Positions 7,569 to 18,481 of a stretch of DNA of 64,000 bases are shown piece after piece (within the stretch, counting starts at the first letter, position 1; the number at the start of each line of letters is the position of its first letter). Location of the stretch: contig NZ_JANUGV010000001.1 in the NCBI RefSeq assembly GCF_024753215.1, positions 1,054,001 through 1,118,000 on the forward strand, given 5' to 3'. Origin of the DNA: Massilia solisilvae (lineage in GTDB: Bacteria; Pseudomonadota; Gammaproteobacteria; Burkholderiales; Burkholderiaceae_D). The position numbers and the translations under genes are program-made. The notes below the pieces were generated by a model. That model worked only from the letters and a program-made list of their open reading frames with translations, searched no databases and was not told the DNA's origin.

Positions 7569-10500
7569 ATGAGTCCATCCGGTCCGTTCATTCGCCGCCC
7601 GGTCGCCACGGCGCTGCTGATGGTGGCGATCGTGCTTGCAGGCCTGGTCGGCTACAAGTTCCTGCCGCTGTCGGCGCTGCCGCAGGTCGACTTCCCGACC
7701 ATCCAGGTGCAAACGCTATACCCCGGCGGCAGCCCCGAGGTGATGGCGCGCACCGTCACCGCGCCCCTGGAGCGCAACTTCGGCCAGATGACGGGCCTGT
7801 CGCGCATGAGTTCCACCAGCGCCGCCGGCGTCTCGGTGATCACGCTGCAGTTCGGCCTGGGCCAGACGCTGGACGTGGCCGAGCAGGAGGTGCAGGCCGC
7901 GATCAACGCCAGCAGCACGCTGCTGCCGACCGACCTGCCGGCGCCGCCCGTGTACGCCAAGGTCAACCCGGCGGACGCGCCGGTGCTCACGCTCGCGATC
8001 ACGTCCGACACCATGCCGCTGACCGAGGTGCAGAACCTGGTCAACACCCGGCTGGCGCTCAAGATCAGCCAGGTCTCGGGCGTGGGCCTGGTCACGCTGC
8101 AGGGCGGGCAAAAGCCGGCGTTGCGCATCCAGGCCAACACCGAGCAGCTGGCGTCCTACGGCCTGGGGCTGGACACGCTGCGCAGCGCCATCACCGCGGC
8201 CAATGCCAACAGCGCCAAGGGCAGCTTCGACGGCCCGTCGCGCGCCTACACCATCAATGCCAACGACCAGCTGGTGGCGGTGCCGGACTACCAGAACCTG
8301 ATCATCGCGTATCGCAACGGTGCCCCGGTGCGCCTGTCCGCGGTGGCGCGCGTGGTCAACAGCGCAGAAAACGTCAAGCTCGGCGCCTGGGCCAACATGA
8401 AGCCGGCGATCATCCTGAACGTGCAACGCCAGCCGGGCGCCAACGTGATTGCGACCGTGGACGCGATCAAGCAGCGCCTGCCCGAGCTGCAGGCCAGCCT
8501 GCCGCAGGCGGTGCAGCTGACCGTGCTGTCGGACCGCACCGCCGGCATCCGCGCCTCGGTCGAGCACGTGCAGTTCGAGCTGGTGCTGGCCGTGCTGCTG
8601 GTGGTGCTGGTGATCTTCGCCTTTTTGCACAGCGTGCGCGCCACCGTCATCGCCAGCCTGGCGGTGCCGATCTCGCTCATCGGCACCTTTGGCGCGATGT
8701 ACCTGCTCGGCTACAGCCTGAACAACCTGTCGCTGATGGCGCTGACCATCGCCACCGGCTTCGTGGTGGACGACGCGATCGTCATGATCGAGAACATCGC
8801 GCGCTACATCGAGGAGGGCGACAAGCCGATGGCCGCGGCGATCAAGGGCGCCACGCAGATCGGTTTCACCATCATTTCGCTGACCGTGTCGCTGATCGCG
8901 GTCTTGATCCCGCTGCTGTTCATGGGTGACGTGGTCGGCCGCCTGTTCCGCGAATTCGCCGTGACGCTGGCCATCACCATCCTGATCTCGGCGGTGGTAT
9001 CGCTCACGCTGGTGCCGATGATGTCCGCGCGCTGGCTGCGCAGCACGGCCGAGGAAAAGCCGAACCGCGTGGCGCAGCGCTTCCACGCCTTCTTCGACCG
9101 CGTGATCCACCGCTACGACCATGCGCTGGCCTGGGTGCTCGACCGCCAGCCAATGACGCTGCTGGTGGCGCTGGGCACGCTGCTGCTGACCGTGCTGCTG
9201 TACGTGTTCATTCCCAAGGGCCTGTTCCCGACGCAGGACACCGGCCAGCTGCAGGCCAGGGTCGAGGCGCGCGAAGGCATTTCGTACGAGCGCATGGCCG
9301 AGCTGCAGCAAGCCGCCGCGCGCGAAATACTGGCCGACCCGGACGTGCAGTCGCTCAGCTCGACGGTTGGCGTGGACGCGGCCAACAACACGATGCTCAA
9401 CGCCGGCAGCATGCTGATCAACCTGAAGGATGGCCACCGCAACCAGGGCGACATCATGGAGCGCCTGCGCCGCCGCGTGGGGCACGTGGCGGGCCTGGCC
9501 CTGTATGTGCAGCCGGTGCAGGACCTGACCATCGACGCCGAGACCGGCCCGACACAGTACCGCCTGTCGATCGAGGGTGCCGACAACGCCACCGTGACGC
9601 AATGGGCGAACCGCCTTGCGCAGCGCATGCGCCAGCAGAGCCAGCTGCGCAACGTGACCACCGACGCCGGAGCCACTGGCGCGGCGGCGTTCGTCAATAT
9701 CGACCGCGACAGCGCATCGCGGCTGTCGATCACCGCGTCCAACGTCGACGATGCGCTCTACAGCGCCTTTGGCCAGCGCATCGTGTCCACCATCTTCACC
9801 GAGACCAACCAATACCGCGTGATTTTGGAAGCGCAGCAAGGCGAACAGATGTCGCTCGATGCCTTGAACCGGCTGCAGCTGCGCACCGGCTCCGGCCAGC
9901 CGACGCCGCTGTCCGCGATCGCGACCGTCAACGAACAACCGGCGCCGCTGCAGATTACGCACGTGGCGCAGTACCCGGCCACCACGGTCGGCTTCGATAC
10001 GGCGCCCGGGGTCAAGCTCGGCCAGGCCGTGGACGCGGTGCGCGCGGCTGCGCTCGATGTCAAGCTGCCGCCGTCGGTCACGCTGACCTTCCTGGGCGCG
10101 TCCGGCGCCTACCAGGCCTCGCTCACCAACCAGCTGTGGCTGATTTTGGCCGCCGTGGTCTGCGTGTACATCGTGCTGGGCGTGCTGTACGAGAGTTACA
10201 TCCACCCGCTCACGATCCTGTCCACGCTGCCCTCGGCCGGCGTCGGCGCTCTGCTGGCGCTGATGGTCACCGGGCAGGGACTGGGCGTGATCGGCATCAT
10301 CGGCATCATCCTCCTGATCGGCATCGTCAAAAAGAACGCGATCATGATGATCGACTTCGCCATCGAGGCCGAGCGTGACGAGGGCAAGGCTCCGCGCGAG
10401 GCGATCCACCAGGCCGCAATGCTGCGCTTCCGCCCGATCCTGATGACCACGCTGGCCGCGCTGTTTGCCGCCATTCCGCTGATGCTGGGCTGGGGGCAGG

Positions 10501-10664
10501 GCGCCGAACTGCGCCGCCCCCTGGGCCTGGCGATCTTCGGTGGCCTGATCGTGAGCCAGCTGCTCACCTTGTTCACCACGCCGGTGATCTACCTGGCGTT
10601 CGACCGGCTGGCGCGCCGCTGGAGCGGCCGCGCGCCGGCCAAGCCGCGCGAGGTTGACGCATGA
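7569..10664 (+). CDS. mdtB: RND multidrug efflux permease, MdtB type
   Basis: 1031 aa, close to E. coli MdtB (1040). It has the usual RND layout: TM1 ([25 protein letters not shown]), a first large periplasmic loop, a TM2-6 block, a second periplasmic loop from about residue 560 ([17 protein letters not shown]) and a TM8-12 block. The TM4 stretch [21 protein letters not shown] carries the paired Asp of the proton relay. In the Mdt system MdtB and MdtC form a mixed trimer (known for E. coli, exporting bile salts and novobiocin). It starts 12 bp after mdtA and overlaps mdtC by 4 bp (ATGA). Confidence 0.92.
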   Translation: MSPSGPFIRRPVATALLMVAIVLAGLVGYKFLPLSALPQVDFPTIQVQTLYPGGSPEVMARTVTAPLERNFGQMTGLSRMSSTSAAGVSVITLQFGLGQTLDVAEQEVQAAINASSTLLPTDLPAPPVYAKVNPADAPVLTLAITSDTMPLTEVQNLVNTRLALKISQVSGVGLVTLQGGQKPALRIQANTEQLASYGLGLDTLRSAITAANANSAKGSFDGPSRAYTINANDQLVAVPDYQNLIIAYRNGAPVRLSAVARVVNSAENVKLGAWANMKPAIILNVQRQPGANVIATVDAIKQRLPELQASLPQAVQLTVLSDRTAGIRASVEHVQFELVLAVLLVVLVIFAFLHSVRATVIASLAVPISLIGTFGAMYLLGYSLNNLSLMALTIATGFVVDDAIVMIENIARYIEEGDKPMAAAIKGATQIGFTIISLTVSLIAVLIPLLFMGDVVGRLFREFAVTLAITILISAVVSLTLVPMMSARWLRSTAEEKPNRVAQRFHAFFDRVIHRYDHALAWVLDRQPMTLLVALGTLLLTVLLYVFIPKGLFPTQDTGQLQARVEAREGISYERMAELQQAAAREILADPDVQSLSSTVGVDAANNTMLNAGSMLINLKDGHRNQGDIMERLRRRVGHVAGLALYVQPVQDLTIDAETGPTQYRLSIEGADNATVTQWANRLAQRMRQQSQLRNVTTDAGATGAAAFVNIDRDSASRLSITASNVDDALYSAFGQRIVSTIFTETNQYRVILEAQQGEQMSLDALNRLQLRTGSGQPTPLSAIATVNEQPAPLQITHVAQYPATTVGFDTAPGVKLGQAVDAVRAAALDVKLPPSVTLTFLGASGAYQASLTNQLWLILAAVVCVYIVLGVLYESYIHPLTILSTLPSAGVGALLALMVTGQGLGVIGIIGIILLIGIVKKNAIMMIDFAIEAERDEGKAPREAIHQAAMLRFRPILMTTLAALFAAIPLMLGWGQGAELRRPLGLAIFGGLIVSQLLTLFTTPVIYLAFDRLARRWSGRAPAKPREVDA

Positions 10665-13600
10665 ACCTGTCGCACTGGTTCGTCCGGCGCCCGATCGGCA
10701 CCGCGCTGCTCACGCTCGGGCTGGCGCTGGCCGGCATTGCGGCGTTCTTCGTGCTGCCGGTGGCGCCGCTGCCGCAGGTGGACTTCCCGGTGATCTCGGT
10801 GAGCGCCAGCCTGCCCGGTGCCAGTCCCGATACCATGGCCACCAGCGTGGCCACGCCGCTGGAACGGCGGCTGGGCGTGATCGCGGGCGTGAACGAGATG
10901 ACCTCGAACAGCGGCAACGGCTCCACGCGCATCAGCCTGCAGTTCGACCTGAACCGCAAGATCGACTCTGCCGCGCGCGAGGTGCAGGCTGCCATCAACG
11001 CCTCGCGCGCCGACCTGCCGGCCACGCTGCGCAGCAACCCCACCTACCGCAAGGCCAACCCGTCCGATGCGCCGGTGCTGATCCTGGCGCTCACCTCGCG
11101 CACGCGCACCCCGGGCCAGATCTACGATGAAGTGTCCAACCTGGTGCAGCAGCAGATCGCGCAGGTGCAGGGTGTGGGCGACGTGGAGATCGGCGGTGGT
11201 TCGCTGCCGGCGGTGCGGGTGGACCTGAACCCCTACCAGCTCAACCACTACGGCGTGGCAGCCGAAGACGTGCGCGCCGCGCTCCAGGCCAGCAACCCGA
11301 ACCGGCCCAAGGGCGCGGTGGAGGCCAACGGTACCCGGCTGCAGATCTACTCGCAGGCCAACACCATCAGCGGCGGGCGCTTTGCCGCCGACTACCGCGG
11401 CATGATCGTCGCGTGGCGCAACGGGGCGCCGATCCGGCTGCAGGACGTGGCCAACGTGTACGACGGCGTCGAGAACGTCAATACCCTGGGTCTCTTCAAC
11501 GGCAAGCCGGCCGTGATCGTGCTGGTGACGCTGCAGCCGGGCGCGAACGTGATCCAGACGGTGGATGGCGTACGCGCGCTGCTGCCCACGCTGCAGGCCC
11601 AGTTGCCGGGCGACGTGACGCTGCAGGTGGCATCGGACCGCACCAACTCGATCCGCGCCTCGCTGCACGAAATCGAGATGACTCTGATGATCTCGGTGCT
11701 GCTGGTCGTGGTGGTGGTCAGCGTTTTCCTGCGCAGCGTACGGGCGACGGTGGTGCCGGCGGTGGCGACGGTGGTGTCCTTGCTGGGCACCTTCGGCGTG
11801 ATGTACGCGCTGGGCTTTTCGCTGAACAACCTGTCGCTGATGGCGCTCACCGTGGCCACCGGCTTCGTGGTCGATGACGCCATCGTGGTGCTGGAAAACA
11901 CCAGCCGCCACATCGAGCGCGGCATGGATCGCATGAAGGCGGCCTTGCTGGGCGCGCGCGAGGTGGGCTTTACCGTGCTGTCGATCAGCCTGTCGCTGGT
12001 GGCGGTGTTCATTCCGCTGCTGTTCATGGGCGGGCAGGTGGGGCGCCTGTTCCGCGAGTTTGCGGTGACGCTGTCGGCCGCGGTGCTGATCTCGCTCGTC
12101 ATTTCGCTGACGACCACGCCGATGATGTGCGCATGGCTGCTCAAGAAGAGCATCATCGAACGCAAGCCCAACCGCCTTGCGCGCGCCGCCGAGCGCGGCT
12201 TTGCGCGGGTGCTGCGCGTGTACGAGCACGCGCTCGACTGGGCGCTGGACAGCAAGCTCTTGGTGATGGCGATCCTGCTGTTCGTCGTTGGCCTGAACGT
12301 GTACCTGTACGCGGCGGCCCCCAAGGGCTTTTTCCCGACCCAGGACACCGGCCAGATCAACGGCGGCCTGCGCGCCGACCAGAGCATCTCGTTCCAGGCC
12401 ATGCAGGGCAAGCTGCGCCAGCTCGTGGGCATCATCAAGAGCGACCCGGCGGTGGACACCGTGGTCGGCTTCACCGGCGGCTCGCGCGCCGGCGGCGGCT
12501 TCATGTTCGTGAACCTCAAGCCGGCCTCGCAGCGCAAGGAAGGCGGGCAGGAAGTGATCGCCCGACTGCGCCCCAAGCTGGCGCGCGTGACCGGCGTGAC
12601 GCTGTTCCTGAACCCGGTGCAGGACCTGCGCATGGGTGGACGGCAGAGCAATTCGGCCTACCAGTACACGCTCAAGAGCGACAACCGTGCCGACCTTCGG
12701 CTGTGGGCCACGCGCCTGGCCGACGCGATGAAGCGGCAGCCGGCGCTGGTGGACGTGGACACCGACCAGGCAGAGAACGGCGTGGAGAGCTACCTGAACA
12801 TCGACAAGGAGAGTGCGTCGCGGCTTGGCATCAGCACGCGCGACATCGACAACGCGCTCTACGACGCCTTCGGCCAGCGGCAGGTGGCCAACATCTACTC
12901 CGAGCTGAACCAGTACCACGTGATCATGGGCGTGGCACAGCAGTACGCACAGTCGCCGCTGTCGCTGGAGGATATCTACGTCCCGGCAAAGAATACGGCA
13001 GCCGCAAGCGCGCTGCGCACCAGCACCAGCCCGTCCAGCGCTGCTTCCGGCACCGCCACGTCCGCCGGCGGCGCGGCCCTGAATCTCGTGAGCGGCATCG
13101 CGTCCTCGGCGGCCAGCGGCACCCCTTCGGCGCCAGCCAACCTGACGGCGGCGCGTGATCCGGCCAGCGGCCAGGCCATCTCGGGCTCGATGTCCACCAT
13201 GGTGCCGCTGTCGGCGATCGCCCGATTCAGTGAGCGCTCCACGCCCAGCTCCGTCAATCACCAGGATGGCGAGCTGGCAACCACCGTGTCGTTCAACCTG
13301 GCGCAAGGCTACAACCTGTCCGATGGCCAGGCCGCGGTGCGCCAGGCCGAGGCGGACATCGGCATGCCCAACAACGTGCGCGGCAGCTTCCAGGGCACGG
13401 CGCGGGCGGCGCAGGAATCGAACCAGCAGCAGCCGCTCCTGATCGCGGCAGCGCTGGTGGTGATCTACATCGTGCTGGGCATTCTGTACGAAAGCCTGGT
13501 GCACCCGGTGACGGTGCTGACCACGCTGCCATCGGCCGGCGTGGGCGCCGTGCTGGCCCTGCTGCTGTTCAAGATGGAGTTCTCGATCATCGCGCTGATC

Positions 13601-13984
13601 GGCATTTTCCTGTTGATCGGCATCGTGAAGAAGAACGCGATCCTCATCATCGACTTTGCGCTCGAGTCTGAACGGGCGCGCGGATTGACCGCCGCCGAGG
13701 CGGTGCGCGAAGCCTGCCTGCTGCGCTTTCGCCCGATCCTGATGACGACCCTCGCCGCCGCGCTTGGCGCCTTGCCGCTGGCGATCGGCTTTGGCGAGGG
13801 CTCGGAGCTGCGCCGCCCGCTTGGCATTGCCATCATCGGGGGCCTGATCGCCAGCCAGCTGCTCACGCTCCTGACCACGCCGGTGGTGTACGTCCTGCTC
13901 GACAAGCTGCGCCGCAGGAACGAATCCGAACGCGAGCTGGTGCGCCACCCGCTCGACGACGAAGTCCAGTCCACCCCACCATGA
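10661..13984 (+). CDS. mdtC: RND multidrug efflux permease, MdtC type, with an extra periplasmic insertion
   Basis: 1107 aa, about 80 longer than E. coli MdtC (1025). The N-terminal block ([24 protein letters not shown]), the TM4 Asp pair ([21 protein letters not shown]) and the C-terminal TM block are standard. The extra length lies at about residues 775-846 (12984-13197): an Ala/Ser/Thr/Gly-rich segment between [10 protein letters not shown]-like and [10 protein letters not shown], in the second porter/docking loop where homologues have only a short turn. The frame is continuous and codon bias unchanged, so it is not a frameshift. Translationally coupled by 4-bp overlaps to mdtB upstream and to the outer-membrane factor downstream. 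Confidence 0.92.
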   Translation: MNLSHWFVRRPIGTALLTLGLALAGIAAFFVLPVAPLPQVDFPVISVSASLPGASPDTMATSVATPLERRLGVIAGVNEMTSNSGNGSTRISLQFDLNRKIDSAAREVQAAINASRADLPATLRSNPTYRKANPSDAPVLILALTSRTRTPGQIYDEVSNLVQQQIAQVQGVGDVEIGGGSLPAVRVDLNPYQLNHYGVAAEDVRAALQASNPNRPKGAVEANGTRLQIYSQANTISGGRFAADYRGMIVAWRNGAPIRLQDVANVYDGVENVNTLGLFNGKPAVIVLVTLQPGANVIQTVDGVRALLPTLQAQLPGDVTLQVASDRTNSIRASLHEIEMTLMISVLLVVVVVSVFLRSVRATVVPAVATVVSLLGTFGVMYALGFSLNNLSLMALTVATGFVVDDAIVVLENTSRHIERGMDRMKAALLGAREVGFTVLSISLSLVAVFIPLLFMGGQVGRLFREFAVTLSAAVLISLVISLTTTPMMCAWLLKKSIIERKPNRLARAAERGFARVLRVYEHALDWALDSKLLVMAILLFVVGLNVYLYAAAPKGFFPTQDTGQINGGLRADQSISFQAMQGKLRQLVGIIKSDPAVDTVVGFTGGSRAGGGFMFVNLKPASQRKEGGQEVIARLRPKLARVTGVTLFLNPVQDLRMGGRQSNSAYQYTLKSDNRADLRLWATRLADAMKRQPALVDVDTDQAENGVESYLNIDKESASRLGISTRDIDNALYDAFGQRQVANIYSELNQYHVIMGVAQQYAQSPLSLEDIYVPAKNTAAASALRTSTSPSSAASGTATSAGGAALNLVSGIASSAASGTPSAPANLTAARDPASGQAISGSMSTMVPLSAIARFSERSTPSSVNHQDGELATTVSFNLAQGYNLSDGQAAVRQAEADIGMPNNVRGSFQGTARAAQESNQQQPLLIAAALVVIYIVLGILYESLVHPVTVLTTLPSAGVGAVLALLLFKMEFSIIALIGIFLLIGIVKKNAILIIDFALESERARGLTAAEAVREACLLRFRPILMTTLAAALGALPLAIGFGEGSELRRPLGIAIIGGLIASQLLTLLTTPVVYVLLDKLRRRNESERELVRHPLDDEVQSTPP

Positions 13985-15393
13985 GTGACCGTATGCGAAA
14001 CATGAAGCCGCTCCGCCCGCACCTGCTTGCGCTTGCTGCCTGCCTTGTGGCCGGCTGCTCCGTCGCGCCCACGTACCACGTTCCCACAAGCCCCGCGCCG
14101 GCCCAGTTCAAGGAGGCCCAGGGCTGGGTCCCTGCGGCCCCTGGCGATGCTCTCGAGCGCGGCGCGTGGTGGCAACTGTTCAGCGATCCGGTGCTGGACC
14201 AGCTGGCGGCGAGCGTGGAGGTCTCGAACCAGAACGTGGCGGCGGCGATCGCGGCCTTCGACCAGGCGCGGGCGGCAGTGCAGGTGCAGCGTTCTTCGCT
14301 GTTCCCTTCGGTGGACCTGACCAGCAGTGCCGACCGCGGCGGCGGCGCAAACGTGAGCCCATCCAACCGCTACCGCCTGGATCTCGGCGCAAGCTGGGAA
14401 CTCGATGTGTGGGGACGGCTGCGTGCCAACGTATCGGCTGCCACCGCCAACGCACAGGCATCCGCGGCCGATCTGGCCTCCGCGCGCCTGTCCGCGCAAG
14501 GGTTGCTGGCGACCGACTACTTTGCGCTGCGCGCCACGGACGCGGCGCTGGACATCATCGCCACCACCATCGACGCCTATCAGCGCGTGCTGCAGATCAC
14601 GCAGAACCGCTTCAAGGCCGGCATCGCCGCGCATTCGGACGTGCTGCAGGCGCAAACGCAACTGGCCAATGCGCAGGCCGACCAGCAAGGCCTGCTGCGC
14701 CAGCGCGCGCAGCTCGAGCATGCGATCGCGATCCTGGTCGGCAAGGCGCCTGCCGAGTTCTCGCTGGCGGCCACGCCTTCGTGGCAAGTGGTGGTGCCCG
14801 AGGTACCGGTGGGCGTGCCGTCGACGCTGCTGCAGCGCCGGCCCGACATCGCGGCGGCCGAGCGGCGGGTGGCAGCGGCTAACGCGCAAATCGGGGTGGC
14901 ACGCTCGGCCTATTTCCCCAGCCTTGGCCTGTCGGCCAACTACGGCACGGCGTCCACGACGCGCTTTGCGGACCTGTTCTCGGCGTCGAACGCGGCGTGG
15001 TCGTTCGGGCTGTCGGCGGCGCAGAGCATCTTCAACGCCGGGGCGACCAGCGCCAACGTCGCCGGGGCCGAGGCGGCGCATCGCGAGGCCGTTGCGCGCT
15101 ACCGCCAGACCGTGCTGACCGCATTTGGCAACGTGGAGGACCAGCTGGCGGCGTCGCGCGTGCTGGCGAACCAGCAGGACCGGCGGCGCGAGGCGTCGCA
15201 AGCGGCGGACCTGGTCGAGCAGCAGATGCTCAACCGGTACAAGGCGGGGCAGGTGAGTTATACCGAGGTGGTGACCGCGCAGGTGACGGCGCTGAACGCG
15301 CGCAGGAACCTGGTGCAGGTGCAGGCGGACCGGCAGAACGCGGCGGTGGCGCTGATCCAGGCGCTCGGCGGCGGCTGGCACGTGCCGCAGTAG
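13981..15393 (+). CDS. NodT-family outer-membrane efflux lipoprotein
   Basis: 470 aa TolC-like outer-membrane factor. The N-terminus has a lipoprotein signal with lipobox LVAGC (Cys26), followed by APTYHVP, typical of the NodT/OprM branch. Two OEP repeats follow, each with long helices (for example NQNVAAAIAAFDQARAAVQVQRSSLFPSVDL and the corresponding AVARYRQTVLTAFGNVEDQLAASRVL). It overlaps mdtC by 4 bp and provides the exit duct of the tripartite pump. E. coli mdtABC lacks its own channel gene and uses TolC, so a dedicated factor here makes the operon self-sufficient. Confidence 0.9.
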   Translation: MSDRMRNMKPLRPHLLALAACLVAGCSVAPTYHVPTSPAPAQFKEAQGWVPAAPGDALERGAWWQLFSDPVLDQLAASVEVSNQNVAAAIAAFDQARAAVQVQRSSLFPSVDLTSSADRGGGANVSPSNRYRLDLGASWELDVWGRLRANVSAATANAQASAADLASARLSAQGLLATDYFALRATDAALDIIATTIDAYQRVLQITQNRFKAGIAAHSDVLQAQTQLANAQADQQGLLRQRAQLEHAIAILVGKAPAEFSLAATPSWQVVVPEVPVGVPSTLLQRRPDIAAAERRVAAANAQIGVARSAYFPSLGLSANYGTASTTRFADLFSASNAAWSFGLSAAQSIFNAGATSANVAGAEAAHREAVARYRQTVLTAFGNVEDQLAASRVLANQQDRRREASQAADLVEQQMLNRYKAGQVSYTEVVTAQVTALNARRNLVQVQADRQNAAVALIQALGGGWHVPQ

Positions 15394-15420
15394 CCAATTT
15401 TCCGGCCACTACTTCAAGCA

Positions 15421-15522
15421 CGTCGTCCCCGCGGAGGCGGGGACCCATGCTGAGCTTAACGAAGTCGCAGGCGCTGCAACTGCTCAAGCGGTCTATGGGT
15501 CCCCGCCTCCGCGGGGACGACG
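15421..15522. repeat. Intergenic long inverted repeat, family A copy 2
   Basis: The 28-bp arms at 15421-15448 and 15495-15522 are perfect reverse complements (core CCCCGCGGAGGCGGGG then ACCCAT) with a 46-bp loop beginning GCTGAGC. It fills the junction between two convergent genes. No U-tract follows, but such a stem could still end or protect both transcripts. Confidence 0.88.
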
Positions 15523-15531
15523 TATCAAAAG

Positions 15532-16590
15532 CTAGTTGGCCAGCAGCTCCCGCAGGTACTGCTCCCACAACTTGGCAATCGTATGGCTGCCATGCCCGCG
15601 CGTGTCGGGCGTGAGCGGCAGCACCACCGCCTTGCCGTGCGTGACGCGCTTGATCTCGCGCTCCAGGATGCCCAGCTCCGGCGGGTTGATCAGGTCATCG
15701 GCGGTGTTGACGGCGATGAGCGGCGCCTGGATTTTTTCCAGCTGAGGCCTGGGATCGTAGTCCTGCGACGCCTCCAGCTGGTACAGCAAATCGTTCGCAT
15801 CGGTGGTCTTCATCGCGGCGGCCACGTAGGCATCGAGCGCCTTGTCGGTCTCGGCCAGCGTCGGCGTCTGTTCCTGCCGCAGCACCGGATTGCTGCTCAT
15901 GAAGTACAACATCTGCGTGGCCGTGCGCAGGCTTTGCGGCTGAACCTTGTATTCGCCACCCTGCCACTGCGGGTCGTTGCGGATCGCGTCGATCACCGTG
16001 CGGCGCCATACGCGGTTGCGTCCAGAGATCTGGTCCGGCAGGCTGGCCAGCGGCATCAGGGCATCCATGAAGCCAGGATAGCGTTCTCCCCAAACCCAGG
16101 TCTGCATGCCGCCCATCGAGGTGCCCATCACCAGCCGCAGGTGGTTCACGCCCAGCGCTTCCGTCAGCAAGCGGTACTGCGCGTCCACCATGTCGTTGTA
16201 GCCGTAGTGCGGAAAGCGCGCGTGCAGGCCGTCGCTCGGCTTGGACGACTGGCCGTGGCCGATGCCGTCGGTGAGGATGGTGTAGTAGCGCGACGCATCG
16301 AGCACGCCACCGGGGCGGAACAGTTCGCCCGAAAATTCGGGCCGCACGAACTGCGCGCCGGTGCCGCCGGTGCCGTGCGTGACCAGCACCGCGTTGGTGA
16401 CCTTGCCATGCGCGTCGCGCTGCGGCTTGCCGAAAGTGCGGTAGTGGATCTTCAGCGCCGGCAGCGATTCGCCTGACTTGAAGCGGAAATCCTTGAGGAC
16501 GGCATCGCCTTCGTTTGGTGCCGGAACGTCGGCCGCCTGGACGGCGCTGGCGCAGATGCAGAGGAGCAGGGACGCGAGAAGCTTGGACAT
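15532..16590 (-). CDS. Exported alpha/beta-hydrolase of the homoserine O-acetyltransferase fold
   Basis: 352 aa. The start at 16590 opens into a signal peptide (MSKLLASLLLCICASAVQA), so the protein is secreted or periplasmic, unlike cytosolic MetX. The fold is MetX-like: oxyanion region THGTGGTG, nucleophile S158 in MGTSMGGMQTW, an acid in NTADDLINPPE and a catalytic His in RGHGSHT near the end. The reaction is probably ester or amide hydrolysis; the export signal argues against methionine biosynthesis. On the minus strand a TATAGT -10-like box lies at 16624-16629. It is divergent from the M28 peptidase gene. Confidence 0.8.
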   Translation of the reverse strand: MSKLLASLLLCICASAVQAADVPAPNEGDAVLKDFRFKSGESLPALKIHYRTFGKPQRDAHGKVTNAVLVTHGTGGTGAQFVRPEFSGELFRPGGVLDASRYYTILTDGIGHGQSSKPSDGLHARFPHYGYNDMVDAQYRLLTEALGVNHLRLVMGTSMGGMQTWVWGERYPGFMDALMPLASLPDQISGRNRVWRRTVIDAIRNDPQWQGGEYKVQPQSLRTATQMLYFMSSNPVLRQEQTPTLAETDKALDAYVAAAMKTTDANDLLYQLEASQDYDPRPQLEKIQAPLIAVNTADDLINPPELGILEREIKRVTHGKAVVLPLTPDTRGHGSHTIAKLWEQYLRELLAN

Positions 16591-16654
16591 GTTCGTTTTC
16601 AAAAAGCCATTGCAGGGGCTGGTTACTATAGTCCAGTTTCCGACGCGTGTACGT

Positions 16655-16683
16655 TTGACACTGGAAATTTTTCCGCAGATACT
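16655..16683 (+). promoter_or_regulatory. Sigma-70 promoter of the M28 peptidase gene
   Basis: TTGACA (16655-16660), a 17-bp spacer and GATACT (16678-16683) form a near-consensus promoter about 70 bp before the GTG start at 16754, inside the 163-bp divergent intergenic region. Confidence 0.75.
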
Positions 16684-16753
16684 TTTCCCGCTCTTTGCTG
16701 AGTTTCCCCGTGTATTTACGGGCTTCCTTGATCCCATCCAGCGAGATTGTTGC

Positions 16754-18403
16754 GTGAAAAAGAAAACCCTAGTTCTGGCCCTGTTGGCGGCGGCCTCCGC
16801 CCAGGCGGCAACACCCCCGAAATTTGATCCCCACCGCATCATCCAGGACGTGAAGGTCCTGGCATCCGATGAATTCGAAGGCCGCGGCCCGGGCACCGCC
16901 GGCGAAGTGAAGACGGTGGACTACCTGGTCAAGCAGTTCAAGGCGGCCGGCCTGCAGCCGGGCGGCGACCTGGTGAACGGCAAGCGCAGCTGGACCCAGG
17001 ACGTGCCGCTTGGCCGGTTCGAGATCAAGGGCCCGGTCCAGGTCAGCGTGAGCGACGGCAAGCAGACCATGGCCCTGACCCAGGGCGAGGAGATTGCGAT
17101 CCGTCCGGCCGAAAACGGGCAGGCGCAAGTGGATATCGCGAACGCGCCGCTGGTCTTCGTCGGCTACGGCGTGAGCGCTCCGGAGCGCAACTGGGACGAC
17201 TTCAAGGGCATGGACCTGAAGGGCAAGCTGGCCGTGGTTCTGATCAACGACCCGGACTTCGAAACCGGGCAGGGCGACTTTGGCGGCAAGGCGATGACCT
17301 ACTACGGCCGCTGGAGCTACAAGTACGAAGAGATGGCGCGCCGCGGCGCGCTGGGCACGCTGATCGTGCACGAGAGCGCGCCGGCCTCGTATGGCTGGCC
17401 GACCGTGAAGAACTCGAACACCATCGTCCAGTACGACATCGTGCGCAAGGACCCGGCCAAGGACCACGCGCCGGTCGAATCGTGGATCCAGCGCGACCTG
17501 GCGGTTGACCTGTTCAAGCGCGCCGGCCTGGATTTCGAGGCTGCCAAGAAGCAGGCGCAAAGCCGCGACTTCAAGCCGGTGGAACTGGCCGGCATCACGC
17601 TGTCGGCACACTTTGCGGTGGACGCGCAGGTGATCAAGTCGAAGAACGTGGTGGCGATCAAGGAAGGCAGCAAGCGCCCGAACGAGTATGTGATCTACAC
17701 CGCGCACTGGGACCACCTGGGCGTGGGGCTGGCCAACGGCAAGGGCGACAAGGTGTACAACGGCGCGCTGGACAATGCGAGCGGCACGGCGGCGCTGCTG
17801 GAACTGGCGCGCGCCTACGGCAAGCAGCCCAGGCCGGCGCGCAGTGTGGTGTTCCTGTCGGTGACTGCGGAAGAGAAGGGCCTGCTCGGCTCCGAGTACT
17901 ACGCGGCCAATCCGCTGTACCCGCTGGCCAGGACCGCCGGCGTGATCAACATGGACGGCATGGCGCCGAACGGTCCGGCACGCGACTTTTCGATCTCGGG
18001 CGTGGCCAAGCTCGACCTGCTCGACCGCCTGAGCGCGCAGGCACGCAAGTGGAACCGCACCTATTCGCCGGACCCGAATCCGGAAGCGGGCTACTTCTAC
18101 CGTTCCGACCACTTCTCGTTCGCCAAGCGCGGCGTGCCGGCAATCTCGTATCGCGGCGGCCAGGACTGGGAAAGCGGCGGGCTGGCGGCGGGCAAGGGCA
18201 ATGCCGAGGCCTATCGCGTGAACGACTACCACCAGGCGTCGGACGAGTTCAAGCCGGAGTGGACCTTCCAGGGGGCGGCGCACGACCTGGAACTGATCTA
18301 CGCAACCGGCCGCGAGCTGGCCGATTCGGGCGCCTGGCCGAACTGGTCGCAGGACTCGGAGTTCCGCGCAGCGCGTGACGAGAGCGCGGCGCAGCGCAAG
18401 TAG
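16754..18403 (+). CDS. Secreted M28-family metallopeptidase with PA domain
   Basis: 549 aa. The GTG at 16754 is chosen because it begins the signal peptide (VKKKTLVLALLAAASAQA); an in-frame extension upstream would bury it and cross the promoter. A protease-associated insert spans about residues 130-290. The co-catalytic zinc ligands are all present: H318 (YTAHWDH), D340 (ALDNASG), E373/E374 (TAEEKG), D401 (NMDGM) and H453 (RSDHFSF). It should act as an exported aminopeptidase or glutaminyl-cyclase-like enzyme on peptides. Its TAG stop is the first three bases of a REP-like repeat. Confidence 0.9.
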   Translation: MKKKTLVLALLAAASAQAATPPKFDPHRIIQDVKVLASDEFEGRGPGTAGEVKTVDYLVKQFKAAGLQPGGDLVNGKRSWTQDVPLGRFEIKGPVQVSVSDGKQTMALTQGEEIAIRPAENGQAQVDIANAPLVFVGYGVSAPERNWDDFKGMDLKGKLAVVLINDPDFETGQGDFGGKAMTYYGRWSYKYEEMARRGALGTLIVHESAPASYGWPTVKNSNTIVQYDIVRKDPAKDHAPVESWIQRDLAVDLFKRAGLDFEAAKKQAQSRDFKPVELAGITLSAHFAVDAQVIKSKNVVAIKEGSKRPNEYVIYTAHWDHLGVGLANGKGDKVYNGALDNASGTAALLELARAYGKQPRPARSVVFLSVTAEEKGLLGSEYYAANPLYPLARTAGVINMDGMAPNGPARDFSISGVAKLDLLDRLSAQARKWNRTYSPDPNPEAGYFYRSDHFSFAKRGVPAISYRGGQDWESGGLAAGKGNAEAYRVNDYHQASDEFKPEWTFQGAAHDLELIYATGRELADSGAWPNWSQDSEFRAARDESAAQRK

Positions 18404-18481
18404 GGTGGGCGGATTCCGCCCACGCGTTCAACCGCAGCATGCACTCCCGAACGCGTGGGCAGGAGGACCTGCCCACCCTAC
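18401..18481. repeat. REP-like bipartite palindrome, family B copy 1
   Basis: Two inverted modules: GTAGGGTGGGCGGATTCCGC-type (18400-18430) and its reverse ending GCCCACCCTAC (about 18450-18481). Each module is itself a short hairpin (GTGGGC...GCCCAC), so the unit resembles a BIME. It lies between convergent genes and supplies the TAG stop of both. Confidence 0.85.

Noticed and set aside
10589-14089. Long open frame antisense to mdtC (over 1100 codons)
   Set aside because: Its composition (His/Arg/Gln/Gly-rich, no motif) is the usual shadow of a GC-rich gene; mdtC on the other strand is unmistakable.
15421-15522. Long palindrome as a Rho-independent terminator
   Set aside because: No U-tract follows on either strand and the loop is 46 bp; it belongs to a dispersed repeat family.
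15532-16590. Homoserine O-acetyltransferase (MetX) assignment
   Set aside because: The fold and motif fit, but a clear signal peptide and the absence of other methionine genes argue against it; kept as an exported hydrolase.
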